A stretch of DNA of 64,000 nt from Yoonia vestfoldensis DSM 16212 (GTDB taxonomy: Bacteria > Pseudomonadota > Alphaproteobacteria > Rhodobacterales > Rhodobacteraceae): NCBI RefSeq assembly GCF_000382265.1, contig NZ_KB907990.1, positions 1 through 64,000 on the forward strand. Direction: 5' to 3'. Below are positions 1 to 9,567 of the stretch, in pieces (position 1 is the first letter of the stretch; every line of letters begins with the position of its first letter). The translations under genes and the position numbers were made by a program. The notes beneath the pieces are model-generated. The model made no database searches. It was not told the DNA's origin and saw nothing but the letters and a program-made list of their open reading frames with translations.

Positions 1-288
1 CTTCGTCGCCTGACGCCTAGCTTTTCCTCGGTGTAGAGACGATACAGCTTCTTGTGGTTGATGATCATGCCTTTGCGCTCCAACAGCACGCCGATCCGGC
101 GATAACCAAACCGGCGCCGCTTGCTGGCAATCGCCTTCATCTCTTCGCGAACTTCAGGATTATCCGGCGGCCGATCACGCCGGACGGTCTTGGGATCGAC
201 ACCAACAAGCCTGCACGCCCGACGTTGCGAGATATCATGATCCCGCATTGCCTTGCATGCCGCAGCCCGTCGCACATTTGATGTCGTC
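1..288 (-). CDS. IS3 transposase OrfB, N-terminal part (truncated by window edge)
   Basis: This frame encodes the start of the DDE integrase subunit of an IS3 element. About 95 residues are visible, including the HTH_21-type stretch with RRFGYRRIG and HKKLYRLYTEEKL that precedes the catalytic core in this family. The DDE residues themselves lie beyond the window. There is no good start codon of its own. The frame is entered from orfA by a -1 shift near the A-rich GGGAAAG just before the orfA stop, as known for IS3 OrfAB fusion production. The protein is presumably functional up to the edge, because I see no stop inside the visible frame. Confidence 0.85.
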
Positions 289-577
289 AGTTCTTTCCCA
301 GCAGCTCTTTCAGGACAACGTTATCCAACATCGTGTCGGCCAACAGACGTTTGAGCTTGGCGTTCTCATCCTCAAGCGACTTGAGGCGATGGGTGTCAGA
401 AACGTTCATGCCACCGTATTTGGCTTTGAGTTTATAGAACGACGCTGGGCTCAGGCCATGTCTCCGGCACACCTCAGCCGTTGGCATCCCAGCTTCTTGC
501 TCTTTGATCATCCCGATTATTTGGGCTTCGGTAAAACGACTCTGTCGCATTTGTTTGCTCCTTCGAAGGTTGAGCAA
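287..577 (-). CDS. IS3 transposase OrfA (helix-turn-helix)
   Basis: A 96-residue protein. Residues 10-50 form the HTH_8/transposase_8 domain (RFTEAQIIGMIKEQEAG, then AEVCRRHGLSPASFYKLKAKYGG). Residues 60-95 are a leucine-zipper-like coiled coil (LKSLEDENAKLKRLLAD) used for OrfA/OrfAB multimerisation. Length and sequence are typical of an intact OrfA. It binds the element's terminal repeats and, after -1 frameshifting, forms the N-terminus of OrfAB. The stop codon overlaps the start of the orfB frame by a couple of bases. Confidence 0.93.
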   Translation of the reverse strand: MLNLRRSKQMRQSRFTEAQIIGMIKEQEAGMPTAEVCRRHGLSPASFYKLKAKYGGMNVSDTHRLKSLEDENAKLKRLLADTMLDNVVLKELLGKN

Positions 578-601
578 ACTCTACATCAAAGTGAGGGAAG
601 T

Positions 602-617
602 TTCGGGGGGCAGGTCA
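602..617 (-). repeat. terminal inverted repeat of the IS3 element
   Basis: Read on the minus strand from 617 the end is TGACCTGCCCCCCGAA. It starts with the TGA that IS407-type IS3 elements typically have and lies 25 bases upstream of the orfA start. The matching repeat at the other end is outside the window. Confidence 0.75.
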
Positions 618-966
618 CAAGCCCGACATCCTGATCCGCAGGGGTGGTACCGTAAGCCATGTCATCGATACCAAGTGGAAGCAGATATCCTCGGGGATTG
701 ATGATCCCAAGCAAGGCGTCTCGCAGGCCGACGTCTATCAGATGATGGCCTATGCGCAGCTCTATCTCGCTCCCCGCTTAACGCTGCTCTATCCCCATCA
801 CCCCGGCCTTGGAACCGAAGACGTTGTCCACGCCCGCCATCGCATAACCGGCCATGCCACGATCCTTGAGACCGCCAGCATAGACGTAGCGAACAGTGAG
901 AAAATACTCGATCGCATCCGACGACTAATTATAGGCGATGAGGTCATAGTCGAAGCCACCGGCTGA
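618..966 (+). pseudogene. mcrC: mcrC remnant: C-terminal nuclease part of a McrBC-type restriction subunit, cut by the IS
   Basis: A reading frame without a start runs from the IS boundary to a stop at 966, about 115 residues. It contains the hallmarks of the McrC PD-(D/E)xK nuclease: PDILIRR, then VIDTKWK, then QADVYQMMAYAQLY and LTLLYPHHPG. McrC is the endonuclease partner of the McrB GTPase, which cleaves DNA with modified cytosines. The first two thirds of the protein are absent, replaced by the IS3 element ending at 617. The frame itself has no internal stops, which suggests a recent insertion. The missing 5' part and mcrB would lie to the left of the IS, outside this window. Confidence 0.8.
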
Positions 967-1084
967 TCAAGCTGGAGAGCTGCTTTGCAACACACAATCG
1001 GCATCCTGAAATGTGGAGAAGGTTGGACGTCAGGCCCATCCCCTCCGCCACATCACCTCGCAAACCTGACCAAAATCTGCGCTG

Positions 1085-1474
1085 TCACGCATCGGGCCGC
1101 GTCGCGGACTGGATTTCGATCTGATAGCCTTCGGGGTCGCGGAACACAAAGGCCCGGATGCCAAGCGCATCATTCACGAACAGCAGTGACAGGTCAGGCA
1201 GCGTCAGCCCCTGCGCATATTCATACCATGCGGCGACATCGGGGACCCGGATACAAAGCTGGACAGGCTTGACCTCCGCCCATTTGTTCATGCCGCGCGT
1301 CTCGTCAACCAGACCGACATGCGCGCCGGGACAAATCCGATAGATCTTGGACCATCCCTGGTCGATGACCAGCGTCAAACCCAGCACGGTTTCGTAGAAA
1401 TGCATCGCGCGGGGCAAGTCGCGATAATAGAGAAAGGTGATGGCAAGCGTGTTTTCTGCAAGGGGGCGCGGCAT
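1085..1474 (-). CDS. VOC-fold (glyoxalase/bleomycin-resistance-like) protein
   Basis: A single-domain VOC protein of 129 residues. The N-terminal strand (TFLYYRDLPRAMHFYETVLGLTLV) and the C-terminal strand (RAFVFRDPEGYQIEIQS) are the two beta-alpha-beta-beta-beta modules of the fold. The E in the final EIQ is the usual position of a metal ligand. The substrate cannot be told from sequence. It stands alone, 63 bases downstream of the mnhG stop when read on the minus strand, so it could be the tail of the antiporter transcript or separate. Nothing recognisable lies between it and the mcrC remnant. Confidence 0.8.
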   Translation of the reverse strand: MPRPLAENTLAITFLYYRDLPRAMHFYETVLGLTLVIDQGWSKIYRICPGAHVGLVDETRGMNKWAEVKPVQLCIRVPDVAAWYEYAQGLTLPDLSLLFVNDALGIRAFVFRDPEGYQIEIQSATRPDA

Positions 1475-1537
1475 GGGGATCCTTCACGGGGGCGGTGGTA
1501 TCATGCCGGGCCGTTGCCTTTTCAACAAGCCCGCTGA

Positions 1538-1843
1538 TCAGCCGATATCTTTCGCACCTTTCTTGTAATTGCGTGCCGCCGCCCGCCCCAACATATGCGC
1601 GGCGATGGGTGCTGTCAGCATCAGGAACACGATCGTCGCGACCACGCGGGTCGTGATCACGCCCTCGGCAAAGAACACGGCCGCGCCGATCAGGATCAGG
1701 CTACTTCCCAATGTGCCGGCCTTGGTCGAGGCATGCATCCGCATCAACACATCCGGCAGGCGAAAGATACCGATGGCGGCCACCAGCGCAAAGAAGCTGC
1801 CGATCAGCAGCAGAACACCGATCACGATCTCAATCATCTGCAT
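1538..1843 (-). CDS. mnhG: Na+/H+ antiporter subunit G
   Basis: Last gene of the seven-gene Mnh/Mrp operon. About 101 residues with three hydrophobic segments and the conserved FRLPDVLMRMHASTKAGTLG loop, the signature of MnhG/PhaG/MrpG. The start is placed at the ATG at 1843 (MQMIEIV) rather than the longer frame, because it gives the usual family length and a 14-base overlap with mnhF, matching the tight coupling in this operon. MnhG is a small membrane subunit needed for assembly of the multi-subunit antiporter. Confidence 0.9.
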   Translation of the reverse strand: MQMIEIVIGVLLLIGSFFALVAAIGIFRLPDVLMRMHASTKAGTLGSSLILIGAAVFFAEGVITTRVVATIVFLMLTAPIAAHMLGRAAARNYKKGAKDIG

Positions 1844-2135
1844 GGGCCTCGTTTTCGGGGTCGCGCCGTTCGGCATACCGCGCGAGCGCCACGGTCGCCA
1901 GAAAGCCGACCAGCGCCAGCACGATGGCCACGTCCAGAAACGCGCTGACAGCCGTCATGACTGCGACGATCCCGCAGACCGCGATGATCAGCGTCGTCAT
2001 CATATCGAGCGCGACAACCCTGTCCGACAGCGTCGGCCCAAGCGTCAGCCGCACAAAGGCGATGGCCAGCGACAGCGCGACCAGCACGAATGAAAAATAG
2101 ATTGCTCCATCCAGAAAGCTTTCGGGCGTCATCAT
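1830..2135 (-). CDS. mnhF: Na+/H+ antiporter subunit F
   Basis: A 101-residue membrane protein with three hydrophobic helices and the MnhF/MrpF core VRLTLGPTLSDRVVALDMMTT. Its start overlaps the mnhE stop and its end overlaps mnhG, so translation is probably coupled. MrpF is one of the small subunits at the interface between the antiporter-like modules of the complex. Length is normal for the family (90-100 residues). Confidence 0.92.
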   Translation of the reverse strand: MMTPESFLDGAIYFSFVLVALSLAIAFVRLTLGPTLSDRVVALDMMTTLIIAVCGIVAVMTAVSAFLDVAIVLALVGFLATVALARYAERRDPENEAHADD

Positions 2136-2608
2136 TCAAATACCTCTTTGACCAGCCTTTCCATCCCACTCTTGAGATCGCGGATCACGGCCTCGGGGTC
2201 GTCGGCATACATGGCGTGGAACGTCAGCGTCTTGCGGTCAGACGACACGTCAAGGCTGAGCGTGCCGGGCGTCAACGAGATCAGGTTGGTGACAAGCAGG
2301 ATCTCGAAATCGGACGTCACATCCAGTGGCATCTCCAGAATGGCGGGCGTGCTGAAATCATTCGGCGTCATCACGTCATAGGCGACGCGGATGCTCGACA
2401 TGATCAGTTCATACAGGAAGTACAGAATCAGCCGCAAAATGCGCCAGGATCGCAGGAAATACCCGTCCCGCAGCCCAAAGACAGGGGATGCGAACCACAG
2501 GATCAGAAAGCCCAGCACATATCCCGCGCCAAGCATCAGCAAGGTCGGGCTGCCCCAAAGCGCGGCCCAGATCACGGCAAGCGCAAGGTTGAGGATGAAC
2601 ATGTTCAT
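2132..2608 (-). CDS. mnhE: Na+/H+ antiporter subunit E
   Basis: A 158-residue protein with an N-terminal pair of membrane helices followed by a soluble domain. VTNLISLTPGTLSLDV is the conserved MnhE/MrpE motif, and the family's usual end (a short hydrophilic tail) is present. It overlaps mnhD by four bases (ATGA) and mnhF by four. MrpE is important for stable membrane expression of the antiporter in other bacteria; here its place in the complex is inferred from family and operon order. Confidence 0.93.
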   Translation of the reverse strand: MNMFILNLALAVIWAALWGSPTLLMLGAGYVLGFLILWFASPVFGLRDGYFLRSWRILRLILYFLYELIMSSIRVAYDVMTPNDFSTPAILEMPLDVTSDFEILLVTNLISLTPGTLSLDVSSDRKTLTFHAMYADDPEAVIRDLKSGMERLVKEVFE

Positions 2609-4131
2609 GGCGCGACCTCCAACGGATCAGCGGCTTGCATGGCCTCCGGACCCAGAACCGTGGTGATATATTCGGTGGGGTCCAGCAGTTGCGCGGCCGA
2701 TCTTTCCGCGAAGGTGACGAACGGCTCGGGCATCAGGCCGATCACCATCGTCAGCAGCGCCAGCCCGATGACCGGCACCAGCAGCGCCGTGCGGCCGGGC
2801 AGGGCCGACAGCTTTGGATCGATCCCGTCGGGGTGGTCTTTCCAGAACGCTTCGGCCCAGATTTTCGTCATCGAATAAATGGTCATCAGACCCACCGCCA
2901 AGGCGATGAAAGCGACGATCCAAAGGCTTTCGTCAAGCGATGCCTTGACGATGATGTATTTGGCCCAGAACCCCGAAAGCGGCGGGAAACCGGCCAGCGA
3001 AAACGCCGGGATCAGGAACAACACGGCCAGGAACGGGCTGGACTTGTAAAGCCCGCCGATCTTGAACACATCGGACCCGCCTGTCAGACGCTGACTGATC
3101 CCGGCGATCAGGAACAGGTTGGCCTTAACGATGATGTGGTGGACCAGATAGAACACCGCACCCACGATGGCCAAAGGCGTATAGATCGCAAGACCGAGGA
3201 TCATATAGCCGATCTGGCTGATGATGTGAAACGACAGGATCTTGCGGAAATCCGATTGCGCGGCCGCCCCCAGGACGCCTGTCACCATGGTGAAGCAGGC
3301 GACCCAGAGCAGAATTGTATGCGTGTAGCCCACATCATGATCGAAGACGAGCGTGAAGGTCCGCATCAGCGCATAGACACCGACCTTGGTGAGCAGGCCC
3401 GCAAAGACCGCAGAGACCGCAAAACTTGGAGTGTGATAGGCTGCTGGCAGCCAGAAAAACAGCGGAAAGGCCGCTGCCTTGACGCTGAAGGCCACCATGA
3501 ACAGCATCGCGATGACGGTCAGCAGCGCCTTGTTCTCGACCGCGTCGACCTTGACCGCCAGATCGGCAAAGTTGAGGGTCCCGGTCTGCCCGTAGAGCAG
3601 CCCGATGCCGGTCAGAAACAGGATCGTCGAAATCAGGTTCAGGGCCACGTATTTCACGCCACCGTCGATCTGTTCCTTGCCGCCATGCAACACCAGCAGA
3701 CCGAAAGAGGCGATCAGCATCACCTCGAACCAGACATAAAGGTTGAAAAGGTCGCCCGTCAGGAAGGCCCCGGTCACGCCGGCGATGAGGATCTGGAACA
3801 GCGCGTGATAGCCAAGCTGCCCATGCCGCGCGTCCACATCGCTGAGCGCATAGATCGCGACGGCCAGCGCTGTGATCGCGGTGATCAGCACCATGACCGC
3901 CGACAACAGATCCGCGACCAGCGTGATGCCGAATGGCGCGGGCCATTCGCCCATCTGGCCTGCAACAACGCCGTTTTGCAGGACCAGGGCCATCAACACA
4001 ATCGCCGCGACCAGCCCCAGCGCCGATCCTGCGACGGATACCCAGGCACCGCTTGGACGATCACGCAGCAAGTAGCAGATGATCGCCGTCGCAAAGGGCA
4101 GGATCAACGGAAGCGACAGATACCAACTCAT
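2605..4131 (-). CDS. mnhD: Na+/H+ antiporter subunit D (proton-conducting, NuoM/N-like)
   Basis: A 508-residue polytopic membrane protein of the proton-antiporter family shared with complex I NuoL/M/N. The core FNLYVWFEVMLIASFGLLVL supplies the conserved Glu of TM5. FPLFFWLPAAYHTP and the following KVGVYALMR stretch carry the conserved lysine and half-channel residues. About 14 transmembrane helices are expected. It overlaps mnhC and mnhE by four bases each. In the Mrp complex MnhA and MnhD are the two ion-translocating antiporter-like subunits. Confidence 0.95.
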   Translation of the reverse strand: MSWYLSLPLILPFATAIICYLLRDRPSGAWVSVAGSALGLVAAIVLMALVLQNGVVAGQMGEWPAPFGITLVADLLSAVMVLITAITALAVAIYALSDVDARHGQLGYHALFQILIAGVTGAFLTGDLFNLYVWFEVMLIASFGLLVLHGGKEQIDGGVKYVALNLISTILFLTGIGLLYGQTGTLNFADLAVKVDAVENKALLTVIAMLFMVAFSVKAAAFPLFFWLPAAYHTPSFAVSAVFAGLLTKVGVYALMRTFTLVFDHDVGYTHTILLWVACFTMVTGVLGAAAQSDFRKILSFHIISQIGYMILGLAIYTPLAIVGAVFYLVHHIIVKANLFLIAGISQRLTGGSDVFKIGGLYKSSPFLAVLFLIPAFSLAGFPPLSGFWAKYIIVKASLDESLWIVAFIALAVGLMTIYSMTKIWAEAFWKDHPDGIDPKLSALPGRTALLVPVIGLALLTMVIGLMPEPFVTFAERSAAQLLDPTEYITTVLGPEAMQAADPLEVAP

Positions 4132-4487
4132 CCTTTTTCTTTCGGCTCGGCGACGCGCATGTCGTCGGTATTCAAAGTGCCAAGGCTGCGAAAGGCGCGC
4201 ACAGCCAAAATCAATGCAAAGGCGAACAGGCCAAAGCCGATCACGATCGCGGTCAGGACCAGGGCTTGCGGCAGAGCGTTCGCCACCACCTCTGGCGGGA
4301 CGTCCATGCCGTCAGGCACCAGCGGCGGCGCGCCCGCCGTCATCCGGCCGGACACGAAGATCGCAAGATTGGCGGCGTTGGACAAAAGGATCAGCCCGAA
4401 CAGGAAACGCATCAGGCTGCGTGCCAGCATCAGATAGACCGCACCTGCGACCAGAACACCGATCAGGATCGACAGCAGCGGTTCCAT
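4128..4487 (-). CDS. mnhC: Na+/H+ antiporter subunit C (NuoK-like)
   Basis: About 119 residues with three transmembrane helices, homologous to NuoK: GLILLSNAANLAIFVSG in TM2, then PQALVLTAIVIGFG in TM3. The start is the ATG at 4487 (MEPLLSILIG), which overlaps the mnhB stop (ATGA). A longer frame exists, but its extra 45 residues are arginine-rich shadow sequence inside mnhB. Between TM2 and TM3 sits a proline-rich loop (PPLVPDGMDVPPEV), common in MnhC. Confidence 0.93.
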   Translation of the reverse strand: MEPLLSILIGVLVAGAVYLMLARSLMRFLFGLILLSNAANLAIFVSGRMTAGAPPLVPDGMDVPPEVVANALPQALVLTAIVIGFGLFAFALILAVRAFRSLGTLNTDDMRVAEPKEKG

Positions 4488-4902
4488 CAGACTTCTTCCT
4501 CCAGAGCGAAAACAATCGACAGGACGGACCCGAACACGACGAGGAACACGCCCACGTCGAAGACCAGCACCGACGACAGCGGGATGCCCTTGTCCTGCGG
4601 TGTGGCGTTGATGAAAAGCCATTGACCGGTAAAGAAATCATCCGAAAAGAACGCAGCCATGACCCCCGCAAACAGCGCAAAGCCAAGCCCCACGGCGGCG
4701 ATATCGGTCGGGCGGAACCGCAGCGCCTGGCGCGCGCCTTCTGTGCCGCAGGCGATGGCGTAGATCACGAAACCGACCGCGGCCAGCAACCCGCCGATGA
4801 ACCCGCCACCCGGCTGGTTATGTCCGCGCAGCAGCATGTAGACCGCGAACACAGTCATCAGTGCGACCAACAGCCGGGACCCGGCGATCAGAATGATGGA
4901 TT

Positions 4903-4906
<4 letters not shown>
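4487..4906 (-). CDS. mnhB: Na+/H+ antiporter subunit B
   Basis: A 139-residue membrane protein with four hydrophobic helices. The MnhB signature LLRGHNQPGGGFIGGLL is intact near residue 27. FAVYMLLRGH precedes it and a hydrophilic EEEV tail ends it. The gene overlaps mnhA upstream and mnhC downstream by ATGA junctions. MnhB corresponds to the antiporter subunit whose domain is often duplicated at the MnhA C-terminus. Confidence 0.94.
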
Positions 4907-7209
<2,303 letters not shown>

Positions 7210-7282
7210 AAACGCAGGTGCCGAGAAAACAAGGCTTTTCCATCAAAAATCGGACTAAATCCGGCAGGTTTTGCTGCCGGTG

Positions 7283-7313
7283 CAACAAAATAGGCCACCC
7301 GGTCGGGGTGGCC
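7283..7313 (-). terminator. Rho-independent terminator of the DUF882 gene
   Basis: GGCCACCC at 7293-7300 pairs with GGGTGGCC at 7306-7313 around a short loop. Read on the minus strand the stem is followed by TATTTTGTTGC, a U-rich tail. It lies just after the stop of the DUF882 gene and separates it from mnhA. A second perfect 7-bp hairpin (CCGGCAG/CTGCCGG, 7261-7280) follows and may act as back-up. Confidence 0.75.
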
Positions 7314-7341
7314 TGCAATCGGTGTCGTTATCGCGGTGGTA

Positions 7342-7911
7342 TCAGCCGCGCCAGGTCCGTACCGGACCGCAGTCCATATGCACGAAATTTGACCCGCCGT
7401 AGCGCCCGACGCCGCCTGCGTTGAATGCGGCTGCGGCGCTTGCCATCTGGCTGGTCGTCCGGCTGCGCAGCCGCAGATCGGCGGCCTGACCGCGCATGTG
7501 CAGCGAATCCCGCGCAACACCCGACGACCGCGCGCCCAGCATCGCGTTGGTGGCGGGGGACCGATAGCCGGACAAAAGCAGGTAAGGTTCGTCGGTTTCC
7601 ATCAACCGGCGCGCCCCGGACATGATGTCGATGGTGCGCAGGTCCATCTGGACCGCTTCACCTGTCCGCCAGTCGCGCATGTGGACGTTGATCTCGCGCA
7701 CGGCCTCGGCGATATATTCGCCTTCAATCCAGTAAATCGTATCAAGGGTTTCGCCGGTGCGCCCGTTGTACATCGCAATTCTGCGGATGTCGCCTGCGCC
7801 GCGCAAAAATCCCTGCGCATTGGAATATGTTGGTGCTGCCGTTACAGCTGTTGCCGCTAATGCGACCAATAGTCCACGCCGGGTCATCCCCGAAGTCTTG
7901 TTCTTGTCCAT
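7342..7911 (-). CDS. Tat-exported DUF882/M15-type peptidase (YcbK-like)
   Basis: A 189-residue protein. Residues 1-33 are a twin-arginine signal (MTRRGLLVAL at 9-18, cleavage near SNAQG). The rest is the DUF882/peptidase M15_2 domain. YLLLSGYRSPATNAMLG, SLHMRGQAADLR and NFVHMDCGPVR supply the R, H-x6-D and second H zinc-site pattern of M15 enzymes. Family members (E. coli YcbK/MepK) cut peptidoglycan cross-links, so a periplasmic murein-remodelling role is likely. It is monocistronic, has its own terminator, and is divergent from lpxD. The leader contains a small GTCCGT/ACGGAC inverted repeat. Confidence 0.85.
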   Translation of the reverse strand: MDKNKTSGMTRRGLLVALAATAVTAAPTYSNAQGFLRGAGDIRRIAMYNGRTGETLDTIYWIEGEYIAEAVREINVHMRDWRTGEAVQMDLRTIDIMSGARRLMETDEPYLLLSGYRSPATNAMLGARSSGVARDSLHMRGQAADLRLRSRTTSQMASAAAAFNAGGVGRYGGSNFVHMDCGPVRTWRG

Positions 7912-7943
7912 TATACGCGCCTGTCCCGTCGCTTATCTTTTAT

Positions 7944-7961
7944 GTCCGTTTTGGTACGGAC
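7944..7961. promoter_or_regulatory. small inverted repeat in the DUF882/lpxD intergenic region
   Basis: GTCCGT and ACGGAC form perfect 6-base arms around a 6-base spacer, 33 bases upstream of the DUF882 start, in the 269-base divergent region. It could be an operator or a leader hairpin. No regulator can be named. Confidence 0.3.
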
Positions 7962-8180
7962 TGCCATCATGCCCCCAAGATGTCCAAAACCTATGACACA
8001 TTTTGATTCGCGGACCAAGTCTTGTTTAACGGGTTCCCATGAACGAAAAGAAAATCGGCGAAAATTTGCGCAAGTGGCATTTTTGTCGGCACATGACGCT
8101 GCTTGCGTGGGGGTGCGCTTTTGGATAACCGCCAGTAAAGCACGCGCGGACCAGCGGAATTGCAGCAAAACGAGGTGGTA

Positions 8181-9242
8181 ATGACACATTCCATTCGGGC
8201 GATCGCGGCCGCACTGGGCGCGCAGGCACAGGGCGATCTCGATCTGGCGGTCACACGCGCGGCCGAGCCAGCGACCGCCGGACCCGACGATCTGGCGCTG
8301 GCCATGACCCCGGCCTACGGCCCGGCATTGCAAAAAGGATCGGCGCGTGCCGCGATTGTCTGGCCCGAGGCCGATTGGCAGGCGCTCGGATTGCAGGCGG
8401 CGATCATCGCGCCGCGCGCGCGTCTGGCGATGGCGCGGCTGACGCAAATGATGGACAAGACACATGAACCGACGGGCATCAGCCCGCAGGCCCTGGTCGA
8501 TCCCACGGCGATGGTCGCGGTGGATGCCAGTATCGGCGCGTTCTGCGTCGTGGGTGCAGGCGCGGTGATTGGCGCGGGCACTTGGGTCGCGGATCAGGTC
8601 AGTATTGCACGTGGTGTCGTGATCGGCGCGGGTTGCCAAATTCACGCAGGCGTGCGGTTGCAGGCGGGTGTGCGCGTGGGCGACAGGGTGATCCTGCAAC
8701 CCAATGTGGTGATCGGCGGCGACGGATTTTCCTTTGTCACAGCCGAACCGTCCAACGTAGAGATCGCGCGCGAAACGCTGGGCGAGGCGCCGATGACCGC
8801 CCCCGCCGACCCGACATGGCACCGCATCCATTCGCTGGGCGGTGTCGTGATCGGGGATGATGTCGAAATCGGCGCAGGATCCACCGTGGATGCAGGCACC
8901 ATCCGCGCCACACGCGTGGGGCCAGGCACCAAGGTCGATAATCTTGTGCAGATCGGGCATAATGTCATCGTCGGTGCGCATTGCCTGCTGTGCGCCCAGG
9001 CGGGTGTTGCGGGGTCCACCGTGATCGGCGACCGTGTGGTGGTCGGTGGCAAGGCGGGGATCGCGGATAACCTCAAGATCGGGGATGACGTGGTGCTGGG
9101 CGGCGGGTCGGTCGTTCTGTCGCATGTGCCCGCAGGACGCGTGATGATGGGCTATCCGGCCACGAAAATGCAGCTGCATATCGAAAGCTACAAGGCGCTG
9201 CGCCGCCTGCCGCGGATTCTGCGCGATCTTGCCGCACGTTAA
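8181..9242 (+). CDS. lpxD: UDP-3-O-acylglucosamine N-acyltransferase
   Basis: About 353 residues. An N-terminal uridine-binding domain (residues 1-100) is followed by a left-handed beta-helix of hexapeptide repeats (IGAFCVVGAGAVIGAGTW, IGDDVEIGAGSTVDAG) and a C-terminal helix. Catalytic His is in KVDNLVQIGHNVIVG; NVVIGGDGFSF is the substrate-loop motif of LpxD. The start is the ATG at 8181, preceded by GAGGTGG; the frame extends seven codons further up. LpxD puts the amide-linked hydroxyacyl chain on lipid A. It normally sits between ompH/skp and fabZ, but in this genome that slot (38162-38240) is empty and lpxD is here with its own ACP and ketosynthase. Confidence 0.93.
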   Translation: MTHSIRAIAAALGAQAQGDLDLAVTRAAEPATAGPDDLALAMTPAYGPALQKGSARAAIVWPEADWQALGLQAAIIAPRARLAMARLTQMMDKTHEPTGISPQALVDPTAMVAVDASIGAFCVVGAGAVIGAGTWVADQVSIARGVVIGAGCQIHAGVRLQAGVRVGDRVILQPNVVIGGDGFSFVTAEPSNVEIARETLGEAPMTAPADPTWHRIHSLGGVVIGDDVEIGAGSTVDAGTIRATRVGPGTKVDNLVQIGHNVIVGAHCLLCAQAGVAGSTVIGDRVVVGGKAGIADNLKIGDDVVLGGGSVVLSHVPAGRVMMGYPATKMQLHIESYKALRRLPRILRDLAAR

Positions 9243-9306
9243 TCAGGTGTTTCATTGCCGGTCGACAATGCCTAAATGAGCAGCACGAAAAGAACGGAGC
9301 CTTTGA

Positions 9307-9567
9307 ATGACCACCGATGACCGGATCATCGCCATCATTGCCGATCAGGCGATGCTGGAACCCGGCGATATCACGCTGGATGCGTCGCTTGCCGATCTGG
9401 GGATCGACTCTCTGGGGTTGGTCGAATGCATCTTCGCCATCGAGGAGGCCTTTGACATCGCGGTGCCGTTTAACGCCAATGACCCGACCGCCAGCGCCTT
9501 TGACATCTCGTCCGTGGGTGCGATCATCTTGGCGGTCAAGCAGCTGCAATCCGAACAGGCAGGCTGA
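9307..9567 (+). CDS. acyl carrier protein (specialised, next to lpxD)
   Basis: An 86-residue ACP with the phosphopantetheine site LGIDSLGLVE (Ser35), the helix II sequence FAIEEAFDIAVPF, and a C-terminal helix. It differs from the housekeeping AcpP (no DSLDTVE) and resembles dedicated carriers such as rhizobial AcpXL in its IDSL/FAI-E-FDI pattern. The stop overlaps the start of the ketosynthase (TGATG), so the two are translationally coupled. Position after lpxD suggests it carries the acyl chain for lipid A or another special long chain; that is inference. Confidence 0.85.
   Translation: MTTDDRIIAIIADQAMLEPGDITLDASLADLGIDSLGLVECIFAIEEAFDIAVPFNANDPTASAFDISSVGAIILAVKQLQSEQAG

Larger units (their letters stand above)
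1..617 (-). mobile_element. IS3-family insertion sequence, orfA-proximal end (cut by window edge)
   Basis: Two minus-strand transposase frames (orfA, orfB) lie in the IS3 arrangement, with orfB offset by -1 from orfA. The orfA-proximal end carries a terminal inverted repeat that reads TGACCTGCCCCCCGAA inward from base 617, the type of end I associate with the IS407 branch of IS3. Beyond base 617 a broken McrC reading frame begins at once, so 617 is taken as the element boundary. The other end lies outside the window, so the target duplication and full length cannot be checked. Confidence 0.9.

Noticed and set aside
2635..4437. 600-residue plus-strand frame opposite mnhD/mnhC
   Set aside because: Arg/Gln/Asp/His-rich shadow of the GC3-biased antisense frame; mnhD and mnhC on the other strand are clear.
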